Source: UBA11612 sp963976395
Lineage (GTDB): Bacteria; Pseudomonadota; Alphaproteobacteria; Rhodospirillales; Rhodospirillaceae
NCBI GenBank assembly: GCA_963976395.1
Contig: CAXBLG010000028.1
Location: 1-35,497, forward strand
Direction of reading: 5' to 3'
DNA: 35,497 bases
The first letter of the stretch is position 1; each line of letters opens with the position of its first letter. The translations under genes were made by a program, and so were the position numbers. Positions 17,319 through 23,811 of the stretch are shown in pieces. Below the pieces are notes generated by a model. The model was not told the origin of the DNA and searched no databases. It saw only the letters and a program-made list of their open reading frames with translations.

Positions 17319-18760
17319 GGTTGTGTTCCTTCAGAATCGATAGAACTGGTGCCCATTGATGTGCCAGCTTGGCTGACGGGTAAGTCGTCAAACGGACCTC
17401 CCGCAGCCCGTTCCAACGCAGCAAGTTGGCGGTAGAGATCGGTGCGCGCGCGGTAGAGCGATTGCTCGGCGCTCAACTCACTTCGTTCGGCAGTGATCAC
17501 GCTCAGGAAATCCCCCGCGCCGCTCCGGTACTCCGAAATCGAAACGTCGAGGGTTTCCCGCGCAAGGGGCACGAGCCGGTTTTCAAGCAAGGCAGTGGAC
17601 TTCATCGCCTGCATCACATTTGCATATGCGGACGTCACATCGGCTTGAAGATTTGCGCGGCGGTCGATGAGATCCAGTTCACGCGCCCGCTCGTCCGCCC
17701 GCGCGGCACTTAAATTGGCTTTCCGGAGGCCGCGGTTGAGCGGAATGTTCAAAGAAATGCCGACGTTCCAGCGCATCCGTTCCATGGGCATCATGCTGTT
17801 GTAGCCTGTGGAGACACTGAAGTTTGGGTAAAAACCCTTCTCCGCTAAGCGGACCCCCGAGCGGCTTGCGGAAACCATCGCCTCGGCCCGGGCAATTTCG
17901 GGGTGCCGGCTGATCGCGGCGCTTAATACGCTTTCGGCGTCCGGCAAGCTTGCTGGAATGGTCAGCGGTGCGGGCGGCGGGATATCGGCGTGAACATCCG
18001 TGTTTGCGAGGGCGTTAATCCGAGAAGCAATGGCAGTCCGTGCTGCCGAGAGACTCAAGCCTTGATCTTCCAGCAAAGCAAGTTCGGTCTCCGCGCGAAG
18101 AACATCTTGTTGAAGTCCATCGCCCGATGCCAGCTTCGCTTCGGCTACGGCGATCAAGTCTTTCACGAGCACTTGTTGTTCAGCGTTAAGCCGAATGGCT
18201 TCATGAATGAAATACCACTCGGAAAACGCTGATTTAGTGGATTCAATAATACTGAGCCGTGTTGCTTCGGCTGAATTTTCTTCCGCATGCGCGTTGGATC
18301 TCGCTACATTTTCGCGTGCCGCCAAAGTGCCGAACCAAGGCAAAGGTTGGCTGACCTCCACCATCTGACCAGTATGCATTCCACCTTTCCCAATTGAGTT
18401 GGGAGCGATTCGGTAGCTGATATTCGGATCATCAAGCGCGCCGGCAGGCACAATGCGAAACGAGGCCGCGTCAGCAGCCGCCTTGGCGCTCGAGAGACTT
18501 GGGTTGCGCTCTAAAACCAGAGAAACGAGCTGGTCTGATGATAACAACGGGCTACCTAATTCTGTCTCGGCTGCCCAGGACTGGTGAAATCCGGTTGCAC
18601 CGATGATCAGCGACCCCGCCAGTAGTGAGACGCGTCCGAGTTCGAGGGTAAACAGTCTCGAATGATGTTGCAGCCATATCGATGTCTTTTGTGAAACAGC
18701 GGCACGCCAAGCAAATGAACGGCGATCGGCAAGCATGGGCAAAAGTCGGTCAATACTCAT
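17315..18760 (-). CDS. Outer-membrane efflux protein (TolC/OEP family), Cus partner
   Basis: The 481-aa product has two OEP repeats (LVLERNPSLSSAKAAADAAS; ISRHPEIARAEAMVSASRSGVRLAEKGFYPNFSVSTGYN). A long basic n-region and hydrophobic stretch (VSLLAGSLIIGATGF) end at a likely signal cleavage HQSWAA/E near residue 60. DPNISYRIAPNS and QMVEVSQPLPWFGTL are typical of outer-membrane factors that pair with CusBA-like pumps. No lipobox is seen. The ATG at 18760 (MSIDRLLPML) is preferred; the frame stays open upstream to 18922 but would run through a 14-bp hairpin and overlap the lipoprotein gene. The stop overlaps the adaptor start as ATGA. Confidence 0.88.
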   Translation of the reverse strand: MSIDRLLPMLADRRSFAWRAAVSQKTSIWLQHHSRLFTLELGRVSLLAGSLIIGATGFHQSWAAETELGSPLLSSDQLVSLVLERNPSLSSAKAAADAASFRIVPAGALDDPNISYRIAPNSIGKGGMHTGQMVEVSQPLPWFGTLAARENVARSNAHAEENSAEATRLSIIESTKSAFSEWYFIHEAIRLNAEQQVLVKDLIAVAEAKLASGDGLQQDVLRAETELALLEDQGLSLSAARTAIASRINALANTDVHADIPPPAPLTIPASLPDAESVLSAAISRHPEIARAEAMVSASRSGVRLAEKGFYPNFSVSTGYNSMMPMERMRWNVGISLNIPLNRGLRKANLSAARADERARELDLIDRRANLQADVTSAYANVMQAMKSTALLENRLVPLARETLDVSISEYRSGAGDFLSVITAERSELSAEQSLYRARTDLYRQLAALERAAGGPFDDLPVSQAGTSMGTSSIDSEGTQP

Positions 18761-18828
18761 GGGGGTGCCTTTGTGGTCGTGGTGCGGATAAGAAGTGGGT
18801 GGGCAATAAGCCGATGTGACTCGGAAGA

Positions 18829-18894
18829 AACGGCGTGCGGCTTGCTTGAGGCCATCGAGTACGCTGCCGTGTATTGGGTCAGCCGCACGCCGTT
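18829..18894 (-). terminator. 14-bp perfect inverted repeat, terminator or attenuator
   Basis: Arms AACGGCGTGCGGCT (18829-18842) and AGCCGCACGCCGTT (18881-18894) pair perfectly around a 38-base loop. Read on the minus strand, the second arm runs into TTTCTTCC, a weak U-rich tail. The element lies between the Cys-repeat lipoprotein and the cus outer-membrane gene, so it could end the upstream transcript or attenuate cusCBA. The large loop is unusual for an intrinsic terminator. Confidence 0.5.
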
Positions 18895-18909
18895 CGTCGG
18901 TCGTCGTTT

Positions 18910-19146
18910 CTATCGACGGCACAGCGCAGAGCCTGGAAATTTAGGGTTCAGAGATGCATTGCATTGTGGCGCAAGCGAATTGCCGTCGATGAGTGCAGGA
19001 CGTGAATCGACATTGCTTCGCACACACGGTTTGCTGAACTTGGGGTTGAGCGATCCCTCACACCCCAACATGGCTTGCTGCTGATCGCTGCCAGCACAGC
19101 CGGTCATCAGGATACCGAGACCAAAAGTGACTAGAGTGAGTTTCAT
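18910..19146 (-). CDS. Small lipoprotein with duplicated Cys-x2-SLNPKF motif
   Basis: The 78-aa product has a lipoprotein signal with lipobox MTGC (Cys 17). The mature part of about 60 aa contains four cysteines and two copies of the same motif, CEGSLNPKF (29-37) and CNASLNPKF (62-70), each followed by another Cys (41 and 76). I do not recognise the family. The Cys pairs suggest two small metal-binding or disulfide loops. A very strong ribosome-binding site (GAGGAGG) precedes the ATG, so high expression is expected. It lies between the YtkA-like protein and the cus outer-membrane gene. Confidence 0.8.
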   Translation of the reverse strand: MKLTLVTFGLGILMTGCAGSDQQQAMLGCEGSLNPKFSKPCVRSNVDSRPALIDGNSLAPQCNASLNPKFPGSALCRR

Positions 19147-19213
19147 GATTGCCTCCTCTTGAGAAAGCGCACAGGGACGCGGCTTGTCGTCCGATGAGCG
19201 CGAGAACGTTCAT

Positions 19214-19621
19214 TTATTTGGGAACCACGACGGTCAACGTGCTGCGAATCGTTTCCGGTTCGCCCGGAACTTTCGCGGCCAATGAAAGCCCCCAGTTACC
19301 GGCCATTGAAGGCTGGAGCTCAATGACGTGAAAGCCGGGGTCAGATTGCGCCGCAGGCATCGCTGGAGCCTTCATTCCCGCCATGCCGTCAGGACCCATA
19401 TCGAATGTGGTTTCGACGATCTCCGCATTGGGGACGGCTTTGCCTGTAGGAATGTGAACCAAGCGAACTTTCTGAATTGTGGTCTTGCCGGATTTTGTTG
19501 GCGGGCCATCGAGTTCGAATCGATAGTCTGCGCTGGCTGCCATAACGGAACTAGAGAGAGTCATTGATATGAGAGCTGCGGCGTAGGCGAGGGTGTGGCG
19601 TTTTGTGGAAATGGTGGGCAT
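19214..19621 (-). CDS. Stand-alone YtkA/FixH-like Met-rich periplasmic protein
   Basis: The 135-aa product has a signal peptide (HTLAYAAALISMTLSSSVMAA, cleavage about residue 26). The mature domain starts SADYRFELDGPPTKSGKTTI and holds a Met-rich motif FDMGPDGMAGMKAPAMPA, then GFHVIELQPSMAGNWGLSLAAK. This is the same order of elements as in the two N-terminal domains of the CusB adaptor (Met motif, then a turn, then M.G.W.L). It is therefore a third, free copy, probably a periplasmic Cu/Ag-binding partner of the pump (inference). The ATG at 19621 is chosen because AGGA lies 8 bases upstream; ATG 19630 is an alternative. Confidence 0.8.
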   Translation of the reverse strand: MPTISTKRHTLAYAAALISMTLSSSVMAASADYRFELDGPPTKSGKTTIQKVRLVHIPTGKAVPNAEIVETTFDMGPDGMAGMKAPAMPAAQSDPGFHVIELQPSMAGNWGLSLAAKVPGEPETIRSTLTVVVPK

Positions 19622-19728
19622 TTCTGGCATCCTATTCTCTGCTACCATTAGCGGAGGTAGCGCGTGATTGGACGGATGGCGGCTTCGGGATGTCATCCGC
19701 GCATTCGAAAACCGGTTCGCATGGATCG

Positions 19729-19760
19729 TTTTGCGCAGAACGCTGTGCGTTCACGCAAAA
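19729..19760. repeat. Hairpin, 13-bp interrupted stem
   Basis: TTTTGCG (19729-19735) pairs with CGCAAAA (19754-19760), and inside it GAACGC (19738-19743) pairs with GCGTTC (19747-19752) around a TGT loop, with a small CA/A bulge. It lies between the Cys-rich protein and the YtkA-like protein on the minus strand. There is no T tail in that direction, so a termination role is doubtful. Confidence 0.45.
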
Positions 19761-19802
19761 AATCGTGCAAAACCAAGCAGACCCGAAACGTCGGGGGCCT
19801 GT

Positions 19803-20162
19803 TTACGCGGAAAGGATGGGAGGTTCGAGATTGGGCGCAATGATGCGCCCATCAGGTGAGCCGAGGGGTTGCCCACCATACGGCGAGTGGCCTTGATAGC
19901 CGATGCCCGCAGAATTCGCATTCTGAGACAGAAAGTTGGAAGTGCCCGCACAGCCGAAATAAATCGGACAGCGTGCCATCACGCCATTGCAGGGCGCTTG
20001 ATCGCCATCCTTACAGCAATCGTCCGGCATCGTCTGGCAGTCTTCCATCGCCATTTGGCTACCGCCTGCCAAGTCATGCGACATCGCAGGCAGCACAGGC
20101 ATGGTTACCCACATGCCCGTGAGAAGCACAACAAGCCACAGTCTAAGACGGCGATTCAGCAT
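19803..20162 (-). CDS. Small secreted Cys-rich protein
   Basis: The 119-aa product has a Sec signal (LRLWLVVLLTGMWVTMPVLPAMS, cleavage about residue 28). A Cys/Met/Asp cluster follows: MAMEDCQTMPDDCCKDGD, then CNGVMARCPIYFGCAG, six cysteines in about 30 residues. The tail is Gly/Pro-rich and ends EPPILSA. No family is recognised. The layout matches the small proteins at 295-669 and 26991-27398, each near the head of a metal operon. The start at ATG 20162 is chosen because it places a normal signal peptide at the N-terminus; the frame stays open further upstream without such features. The ribosome-binding site is weak. Confidence 0.65.
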   Translation of the reverse strand: MLNRRLRLWLVVLLTGMWVTMPVLPAMSHDLAGGSQMAMEDCQTMPDDCCKDGDQAPCNGVMARCPIYFGCAGTSNFLSQNANSAGIGYQGHSPYGGQPLGSPDGRIIAPNLEPPILSA

Positions 20163-20233
20163 AGAGCCAAGTATAGTCGTCCAGCGATGTGACACAACAT
20201 TAAATAACCGAGGGAAATCATCTGCGAACGCCA

Positions 20234-20243
20234 GACAATTGTC
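20234..20243. repeat. 10-bp palindrome GACAATTGTC
   Basis: A perfect palindrome lies in the 107-bp gap between merR and the Cys-rich gene. It could be an operator for the minus-strand cus genes, but a 10-bp palindrome can be chance. Confidence 0.2.
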
Positions 20244-20269
20244 AGATTTTATGTACCCCAGTTGCCGGC

Positions 20270-20704
20270 TCACGGCTTTGAGGGCCCTATTCTGGCAAGC
20301 CCTTGTATAATTCGGCAATCGGCGATCTTGCCGTGATTGCACTCAGCGACCATTCGCTTGAGTTCCCGCTCCAATGTTCGAAGGTGGCTGATTTTTTGTT
20401 GTACTTCTCGAAGATGCGCAGTGGTTATGCTGTCAACGGTAGAGCAGTCATCTTCCTGCTTGTCTGCCAATCTCAATAACCGTCGTACCGTATCCAACGA
20501 AAACCCCAGCTCGCGGCTCCGGCGCACGAACAGGAGTCGATCCAAATGTTCCGCAGTGTATTGACGTTGCCCGCCTTCCGTGCGTGCCGGTTGCGGCAAG
20601 ATCCCGACCTGTTCGTAGTAGCGGACGGTCTGCACCTGGCACTCGGCTCGGGCGGCGACCTCGCCAATGGAAAACTGCGGCTGGTCCTTCATTTTGGCGT
20701 TCAT
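20270..20704 (-). CDS. MerR-family metal-responsive regulator
   Basis: The 144-aa product has an N-terminal winged helix-turn-helix (FSIGEVAARAECQVQTVRYYEQVGIL, 11-36; GGQRQYTAEHLDRLLFVRRSRELGF), a long dimerisation helix, and a C-terminal metal loop. Cysteines are at 87 (start of the dimer helix), 122 and 130 (ECNHGKIADCRII). The C-x7-C spacing resembles CueR, but CueR has Ser at the position of Cys 87, whereas MerR, ZntR and CadR-type sensors have Cys. A divalent or thiophilic ion is therefore a reasonable guess, not proven. AAGGT precedes the ATG. It is divergent from the CDF-like gene and overlaps its regulated promoter region. Confidence 0.9.
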   Translation of the reverse strand: MNAKMKDQPQFSIGEVAARAECQVQTVRYYEQVGILPQPARTEGGQRQYTAEHLDRLLFVRRSRELGFSLDTVRRLLRLADKQEDDCSTVDSITTAHLREVQQKISHLRTLERELKRMVAECNHGKIADCRIIQGLARIGPSKP

Positions 20705-20713
20705 AGCAGCACC

Positions 20714-20744
20714 TTGAACCTAAAGCTGCTTTAGGTTTTAGACT
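20714..20744 (+). promoter_or_regulatory. MerR-type promoter/operator with 19-bp spacer
   Basis: TTGAAC (20714-20719) and TAGACT (20739-20744) are 19 bp apart, the over-long spacing that MerR activators correct by untwisting DNA. Between them lies a perfect 7-3-7 palindrome CCTAAAGCTGCTTTAGG (20719-20735), extending to 9-3-9 with flanking AA/TT. It faces the CDF-like gene at 20812 and sits 10 bp from the merR start, so it is very likely the target of that regulator. Confidence 0.85.
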
Positions 20745-20811
20745 AAAGAAAGTAAGGGTGCGAGATCGGATTTCAAGGCGTTTTGGTCCTCAGTATGCGG
20801 AGCGCGTGATC

Positions 20812-21441
20812 ATGGGAATTTGCTGCGAAAACACGCAAGACTTAGAGCAAACGCACCGCTACCGGCGCGTCTTGTGGTTCGCTCTTATCGTCAACGCGGG
20901 CATGTTTGTGGTTGAGATGATCGCCGGCCTTGCAGCGCAATCTGTCTCGCTCCAAGCCGATGCGCTGGACTTCTTTGGTGATGCCGCCAACTACGGGATC
21001 AGCTTATTTGTGTTGGGATTGGCGCTGCGTTGGCGCAGTGCCGCGGCTCTCTTGAAGGGTGCAATGATGGGATTGTTTGGCCTGTGGGTCGTCGGGAATG
21101 CGGCCGCTAATCTCGTTTTGGGCAGCGCGCCGGAAGCCTTGACCATGGGCGGGATAGGAATACTTGCGCTTGCGGCGAACGTTTCCGTCGCTTGGCTGCT
21201 CTACGCGTATCGTGAGGGTGACAGCAATATGCGTTCGGTATGGCTGTGCAGTAGAAATGATGCCATCGGCAATATTGCGGTGGTGCTGGCGGCGATAGGC
21301 GTTTTCGGCACTGGCACGGCATGGCCGGATTTGGCTGTGGCATTAGTTATGGCCGGGCTAGCGCTTGTCGCGTCATATCAAGTGATACGGCAGGCATTGA
21401 AGGAATTAGCCACACCGGAAGGCGCCGTTTGTCTCAGATGA
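20812..21441 (+). CDS. Short CDF-like cation transporter (membrane domain only)
   Basis: The 209-aa product has six predicted TM segments and lacks the cytosolic CDF domain. The N-terminus carries MGICCENTQ, a CC pair. The TM2 site is DFFGD (DxxxD) after LQADAL, and the TM5 site is CSRND, with Cys where classic CDF proteins have His. Such short proteins are found next to MerR regulators and GDCCVxC chaperones in many proteobacteria. The ATG at 20812 is preferred (GGAG 9 bases upstream). The GTG at 20758 would lie only a few bases after the predicted transcription start. Its stop overlaps the next start codon as ATGA. A paralog with lost aspartates is at 8848-9432. Confidence 0.85.
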   Translation: MGICCENTQDLEQTHRYRRVLWFALIVNAGMFVVEMIAGLAAQSVSLQADALDFFGDAANYGISLFVLGLALRWRSAAALLKGAMMGLFGLWVVGNAAANLVLGSAPEALTMGGIGILALAANVSVAWLLYAYREGDSNMRSVWLCSRNDAIGNIAVVLAAIGVFGTGTAWPDLAVALVMAGLALVASYQVIRQALKELATPEGAVCLR

Positions 21442-21632
21442 ATACGAGTGCCATCACTTTTCAATCGACCATCATTTGCCCGGAGTGTGGGCATGCAGAG
21501 ACAGAAACCATGCCCACAGATACCTGCCAAATATTCTAAGAGTGCAAGAGCTGCAATACTCTTCTTCGACCCAAGGCAGGGGCCTATTGCATATTTCGTT
21601 CTTTTGGGAGTGTTGGCTGTCCATCAATCCAA
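21438..21632 (+). pseudogene. Decayed GDCCVxC-type heavy-metal chaperone gene
   Basis: The ATG overlaps the CDF-like stop. The reading begins MNTSAITFQSTIICPECGHA, then ETETMPTDTCQIF, as in GDCCVxC-domain putative metal chaperones. It hits an in-frame TAA at 21537-21539 where the family has Tyr. Reading through gives ECKSCNTLLRPKAGAYCIFRSFGSVGCPSIQ, clearly the rest of the family. The hallmark G-D-C-C-V-x-C has become GAYCIFR, losing two cysteines, and the normal stop after PSIQ is also missing. The truncated 33-aa peptide might still be made. This is not the selenocysteine variant of the family, which uses TGA in the motif itself. Confidence 0.8.
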
Positions 21633-21811
21633 AGGAAGCAGCGTCAAGCACCTGGACGTCCGTCGCTTTTTGCTCCGGTGTTGATTTTATTCAGTTCAAG
21701 CGGGAGGGCGGTAGATATAAGCGAATGCGATCACTTGTGGCCGTGCCATTTCTGGTGTGATGCTCTGATCTGAGGACCTCTCACGCGCAGGTTAGTTGGT
21801 TGTTCCACTCA

Positions 21812-22684
21812 TCATTCGGCCGCCCTAGCGATGCGAAATCCCAAATGAGAATAGCTCAGAGACGAGCGATAGCCGTTTCGGCTCGTCGAGCGAAGGTTTG
21901 TTGAACTGTTCATCCAAGAGCCGCCACGGACAACGTACCTGTCTTGGTCGCAGTTTTCATTCCATGGGGCACCGTCGACGGGCGCGCCATCAAAGCTGTC
22001 ATGCCAACAATCCGCTGTCCATTCCCACACGTTGCCGTTGGTGTCGTATAGGCCGAATTCATTCGGCGGGAATGAGCCCACTGGCGCCGTGTACATCCAC
22101 TTATCCTTACCCTCCGCGGCGCCTGCACAGCATTTGGTTTCACCGTAATTTGCGTTATTCCGGCTGATTGAATTGCCCCAGGGATACGTTGTTGTCGTGC
22201 CTGCGCGGGCCGCGAATTCCCATTCCGCCTCACTTGGCAGTCGATATTCGTGCCCAGTTTTTGCCCTGAGCCAAAGCAAATAATCTTGAACGTCGTTCCA
22301 TGAGACATTTATAACCGGCAAGTTGTCACGGCCCCAACCGTTATCGTCTGGCCGGGTTTGACAAGCGCCGGCCTCTACACATAAATCCCATTCGGCAAAG
22401 GTCACTTCGCGGCGTCCAATTGCAAAGGATTCCTTTATGGTGACTTCATGAATCAACTCGCCGTCATCTCCGCCTTCACCCATTCGGAAATGTCCTCCCG
22501 AGGGCACAATCACCATTTCCGGACATTGTGGACAGTCTCGGAAAGTTTCGAGGTCTTTGGTCAGAGTGGAATGGCGTAATGCCGAGATATCCGTTCTCTC
22601 CTGTGAATTGGAAAGAGCGCTTGGTTGAGCTAGCGCAACTGATGTGTGCGTCAAAATCAATATAGCAGTTGTCATGCGAATCAT
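21812..22684 (-). CDS. SUMF1/FGE-sulfatase-domain protein without catalytic cysteines
   Basis: The 290-aa product has an N-terminal signal (MTTAILILTHTSVALA, cleavage about residue 19). The formylglycine-generating-enzyme-like fold spans about 55-288: MVIVPSGGHFRMGEGGDDGE, REVTFAEWDLCV, LPVINVSWNDVQDYLLWL, YRLPSEAEWEFAARAG, GLYDTNGNVWEWTADCW, RYVVRGGSW and HLGFRIARA. The C-terminal segment (GGSWMNSSTNLRSTSRNGY) has no cysteine, whereas true formylglycine-generating enzymes have two catalytic Cys there. It is therefore a non-catalytic or differently acting relative. AGAGG precedes the ATG. It follows the CusF-like gene by 194 bp and may be the last member of the csoR-headed copper operon. Confidence 0.85.
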   Translation of the reverse strand: MIRMTTAILILTHTSVALAQPSALSNSQERTDISALRHSTLTKDLETFRDCPQCPEMVIVPSGGHFRMGEGGDDGELIHEVTIKESFAIGRREVTFAEWDLCVEAGACQTRPDDNGWGRDNLPVINVSWNDVQDYLLWLRAKTGHEYRLPSEAEWEFAARAGTTTTYPWGNSISRNNANYGETKCCAGAAEGKDKWMYTAPVGSFPPNEFGLYDTNGNVWEWTADCWHDSFDGAPVDGAPWNENCDQDRYVVRGGSWMNSSTNLRSTSRNGYRSSLSYSHLGFRIARAAE

Positions 22685-22804
22685 TAGTCCAACCTCTACG
22701 TTGACGTACGCGTGTCGAGTCTCGGTCGTGAAAAAATACCTGCAACAATCGCGTCTTTGAGACGATCAAATAACAGTTGTATCGAAATCCATCAGGAGAA
22801 GTGA

Positions 22805-22838
22805 CCCTGGAGGCTAGGTGGGGGGCTTAGCTCCAGGG
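22805..22838. repeat. Strong GC-rich hairpin between cusF-like and SUMF1-like genes
   Basis: CCCTGGAG (22805-22812) pairs perfectly with CTCCAGGG (22831-22838). The stem extends inward through CTA/TAG with one bulged G. There is no T run on either side. On the minus strand it would lie downstream of the CusF-like stop and may protect or partially terminate the transcript before the SUMF1-like gene. Confidence 0.55.
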
Positions 22839-22878
22839 CCATAGCGGTGCGTCAATTCAACGCATCACTAACAGTGTA

Positions 22879-23181
22879 CTATTCATCCTTTTTGATGTTC
22901 GTGACCGTGATTGCGCCGTCGACGCGATTCGCCTCAAATACGACTTTATCTCCGACCTTCACGGACTTCAGCATTTCTGGATCAGTCACACGAAACACCA
23001 TCGTCATAGCGCCCATATCCAAGTTGGTGATCGGTCCGTGCTTCAATGTGATTTTTCCAGCACTTTCATTAATCTTTTTCACCTCGCCCTCTATGGGAGC
23101 CGTCTGTGCCAACACGGGGTGTCCCGTTAAAGGTGCGGACAAGGCAAGTGCTGTAGCTATCGCGAATAGAAAATTGCGCAT
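22879..23181 (-). CDS. CusF-like periplasmic copper-binding protein
   Basis: The 100-aa product has a Sec signal (FLFAIATALALSAPLTGHPVLA) and a small beta-barrel CusF domain. The Cu(I)/Ag(I) site of E. coli CusF (H36, W44, M47, M49) maps to the region KHGPITNLDMGAMTMVF. His and the two Met of AMTM are kept, and the tryptophan is replaced by Met, giving a His-Met3-like site known in many CusF homologs. KVGDKVVFEANRVDGAITV is typical of the fold. The ATG at 23181 is chosen for the AGGAG upstream; the frame extends 14 codons further without a signal. It probably passes copper to the Cus pump or the multicopper oxidase. Confidence 0.9.
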   Translation of the reverse strand: MRNFLFAIATALALSAPLTGHPVLAQTAPIEGEVKKINESAGKITLKHGPITNLDMGAMTMVFRVTDPEMLKSVKVGDKVVFEANRVDGAITVTNIKKDE

Positions 23182-23227
23182 TTTAGTTCTCCTAAATTCA
23201 ATTGAATACAATCCAACGGACACCGGC

Positions 23228-23788
23228 TTACTTGACCATAACTGAGCCGGTCATACCCAAGCCTCGATGACCGGGAATCAAGCACGAAAAATCGTACGTT
23301 CCTGATTTCGTGAAATGCCAAAGAATTTCACCAGTCTCTCCGGGCCCTAATCGGCGCGCATTCGGGTCATCATGTTCCATGTCCGGGTTTTTCTCCATTT
23401 CCTTAGCGTGCTCGAGATTTTCTTCTTCTGTTGCAAGAACAAACTCATGCTCCAGCACTCCCGCGTTACGTAATAGAAAGCGGATTTGTTCACCTTGATT
23501 CACCGTTAGGTTCTTTGGGGTGAACGCCATTGTACCGTCGTCCAATTCGCGCATGGCCACCGCAACAACACGGGCTGGTTTCTTGGAGTCACCAGGTTTA
23601 CCAAACGTGTATTCATCATCGTGACCGTGGTCATGGGTGTCATGACTTTCACTAGGGGAATCATGATCGTCGCTAACAGCATCATGATCGTGTTCATGAC
23701 CATCGTGATGGTCTTGCGCTATAGCCAGCGTCCCATAAGAGAAAATGGCAACAAAAACTGTCGCAATACAGAAGAGCTTCGTGTTCAT
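23228..23788 (-). CDS. His-rich cupredoxin (plastocyanin/azurin family)
   Basis: The 186-aa product has a Sec signal (cleavage about residue 24) followed by a His/Asp-rich segment of about 35 residues (HHDGHEHDHD, HDTHDHGHDDE) able to bind several metal ions. The cupredoxin domain spans about 70-186. Type-1 copper ligands are visible: His 114 (LEHEFVL), Cys 169, His 174 and Met 179 (FSCLIPGHRGLGMTG). It probably acts as a periplasmic copper buffer or electron carrier for the neighbouring multicopper oxidase. AAGGA lies upstream of the ATG. The next upstream gene ends 23 bp away, so co-transcription is likely. Confidence 0.9.
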   Translation of the reverse strand: MNTKLFCIATVFVAIFSYGTLAIAQDHHDGHEHDHDAVSDDHDSPSESHDTHDHGHDDEYTFGKPGDSKKPARVVAVAMRELDDGTMAFTPKNLTVNQGEQIRFLLRNAGVLEHEFVLATEEENLEHAKEMEKNPDMEHDDPNARRLGPGETGEILWHFTKSGTYDFSCLIPGHRGLGMTGSVMVK

Positions 23789-23811
23789 AGCGTTTTCCTT
23801 AAAAAGAGTTA

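Noticed and set aside
19729..19760. Hairpin considered as an intrinsic terminator
   Set aside because: The U-rich side is at the 5' side of the stem for the minus-strand transcript, so it does not fit a terminator; it is listed only as a repeat.
21438..21632. Selenocysteine recoding in the GDCCVxC-like gene
   Set aside because: The in-frame stop is TAA, not TGA, and it falls at a Tyr position outside the Cys motif; a pseudogene explains it better.
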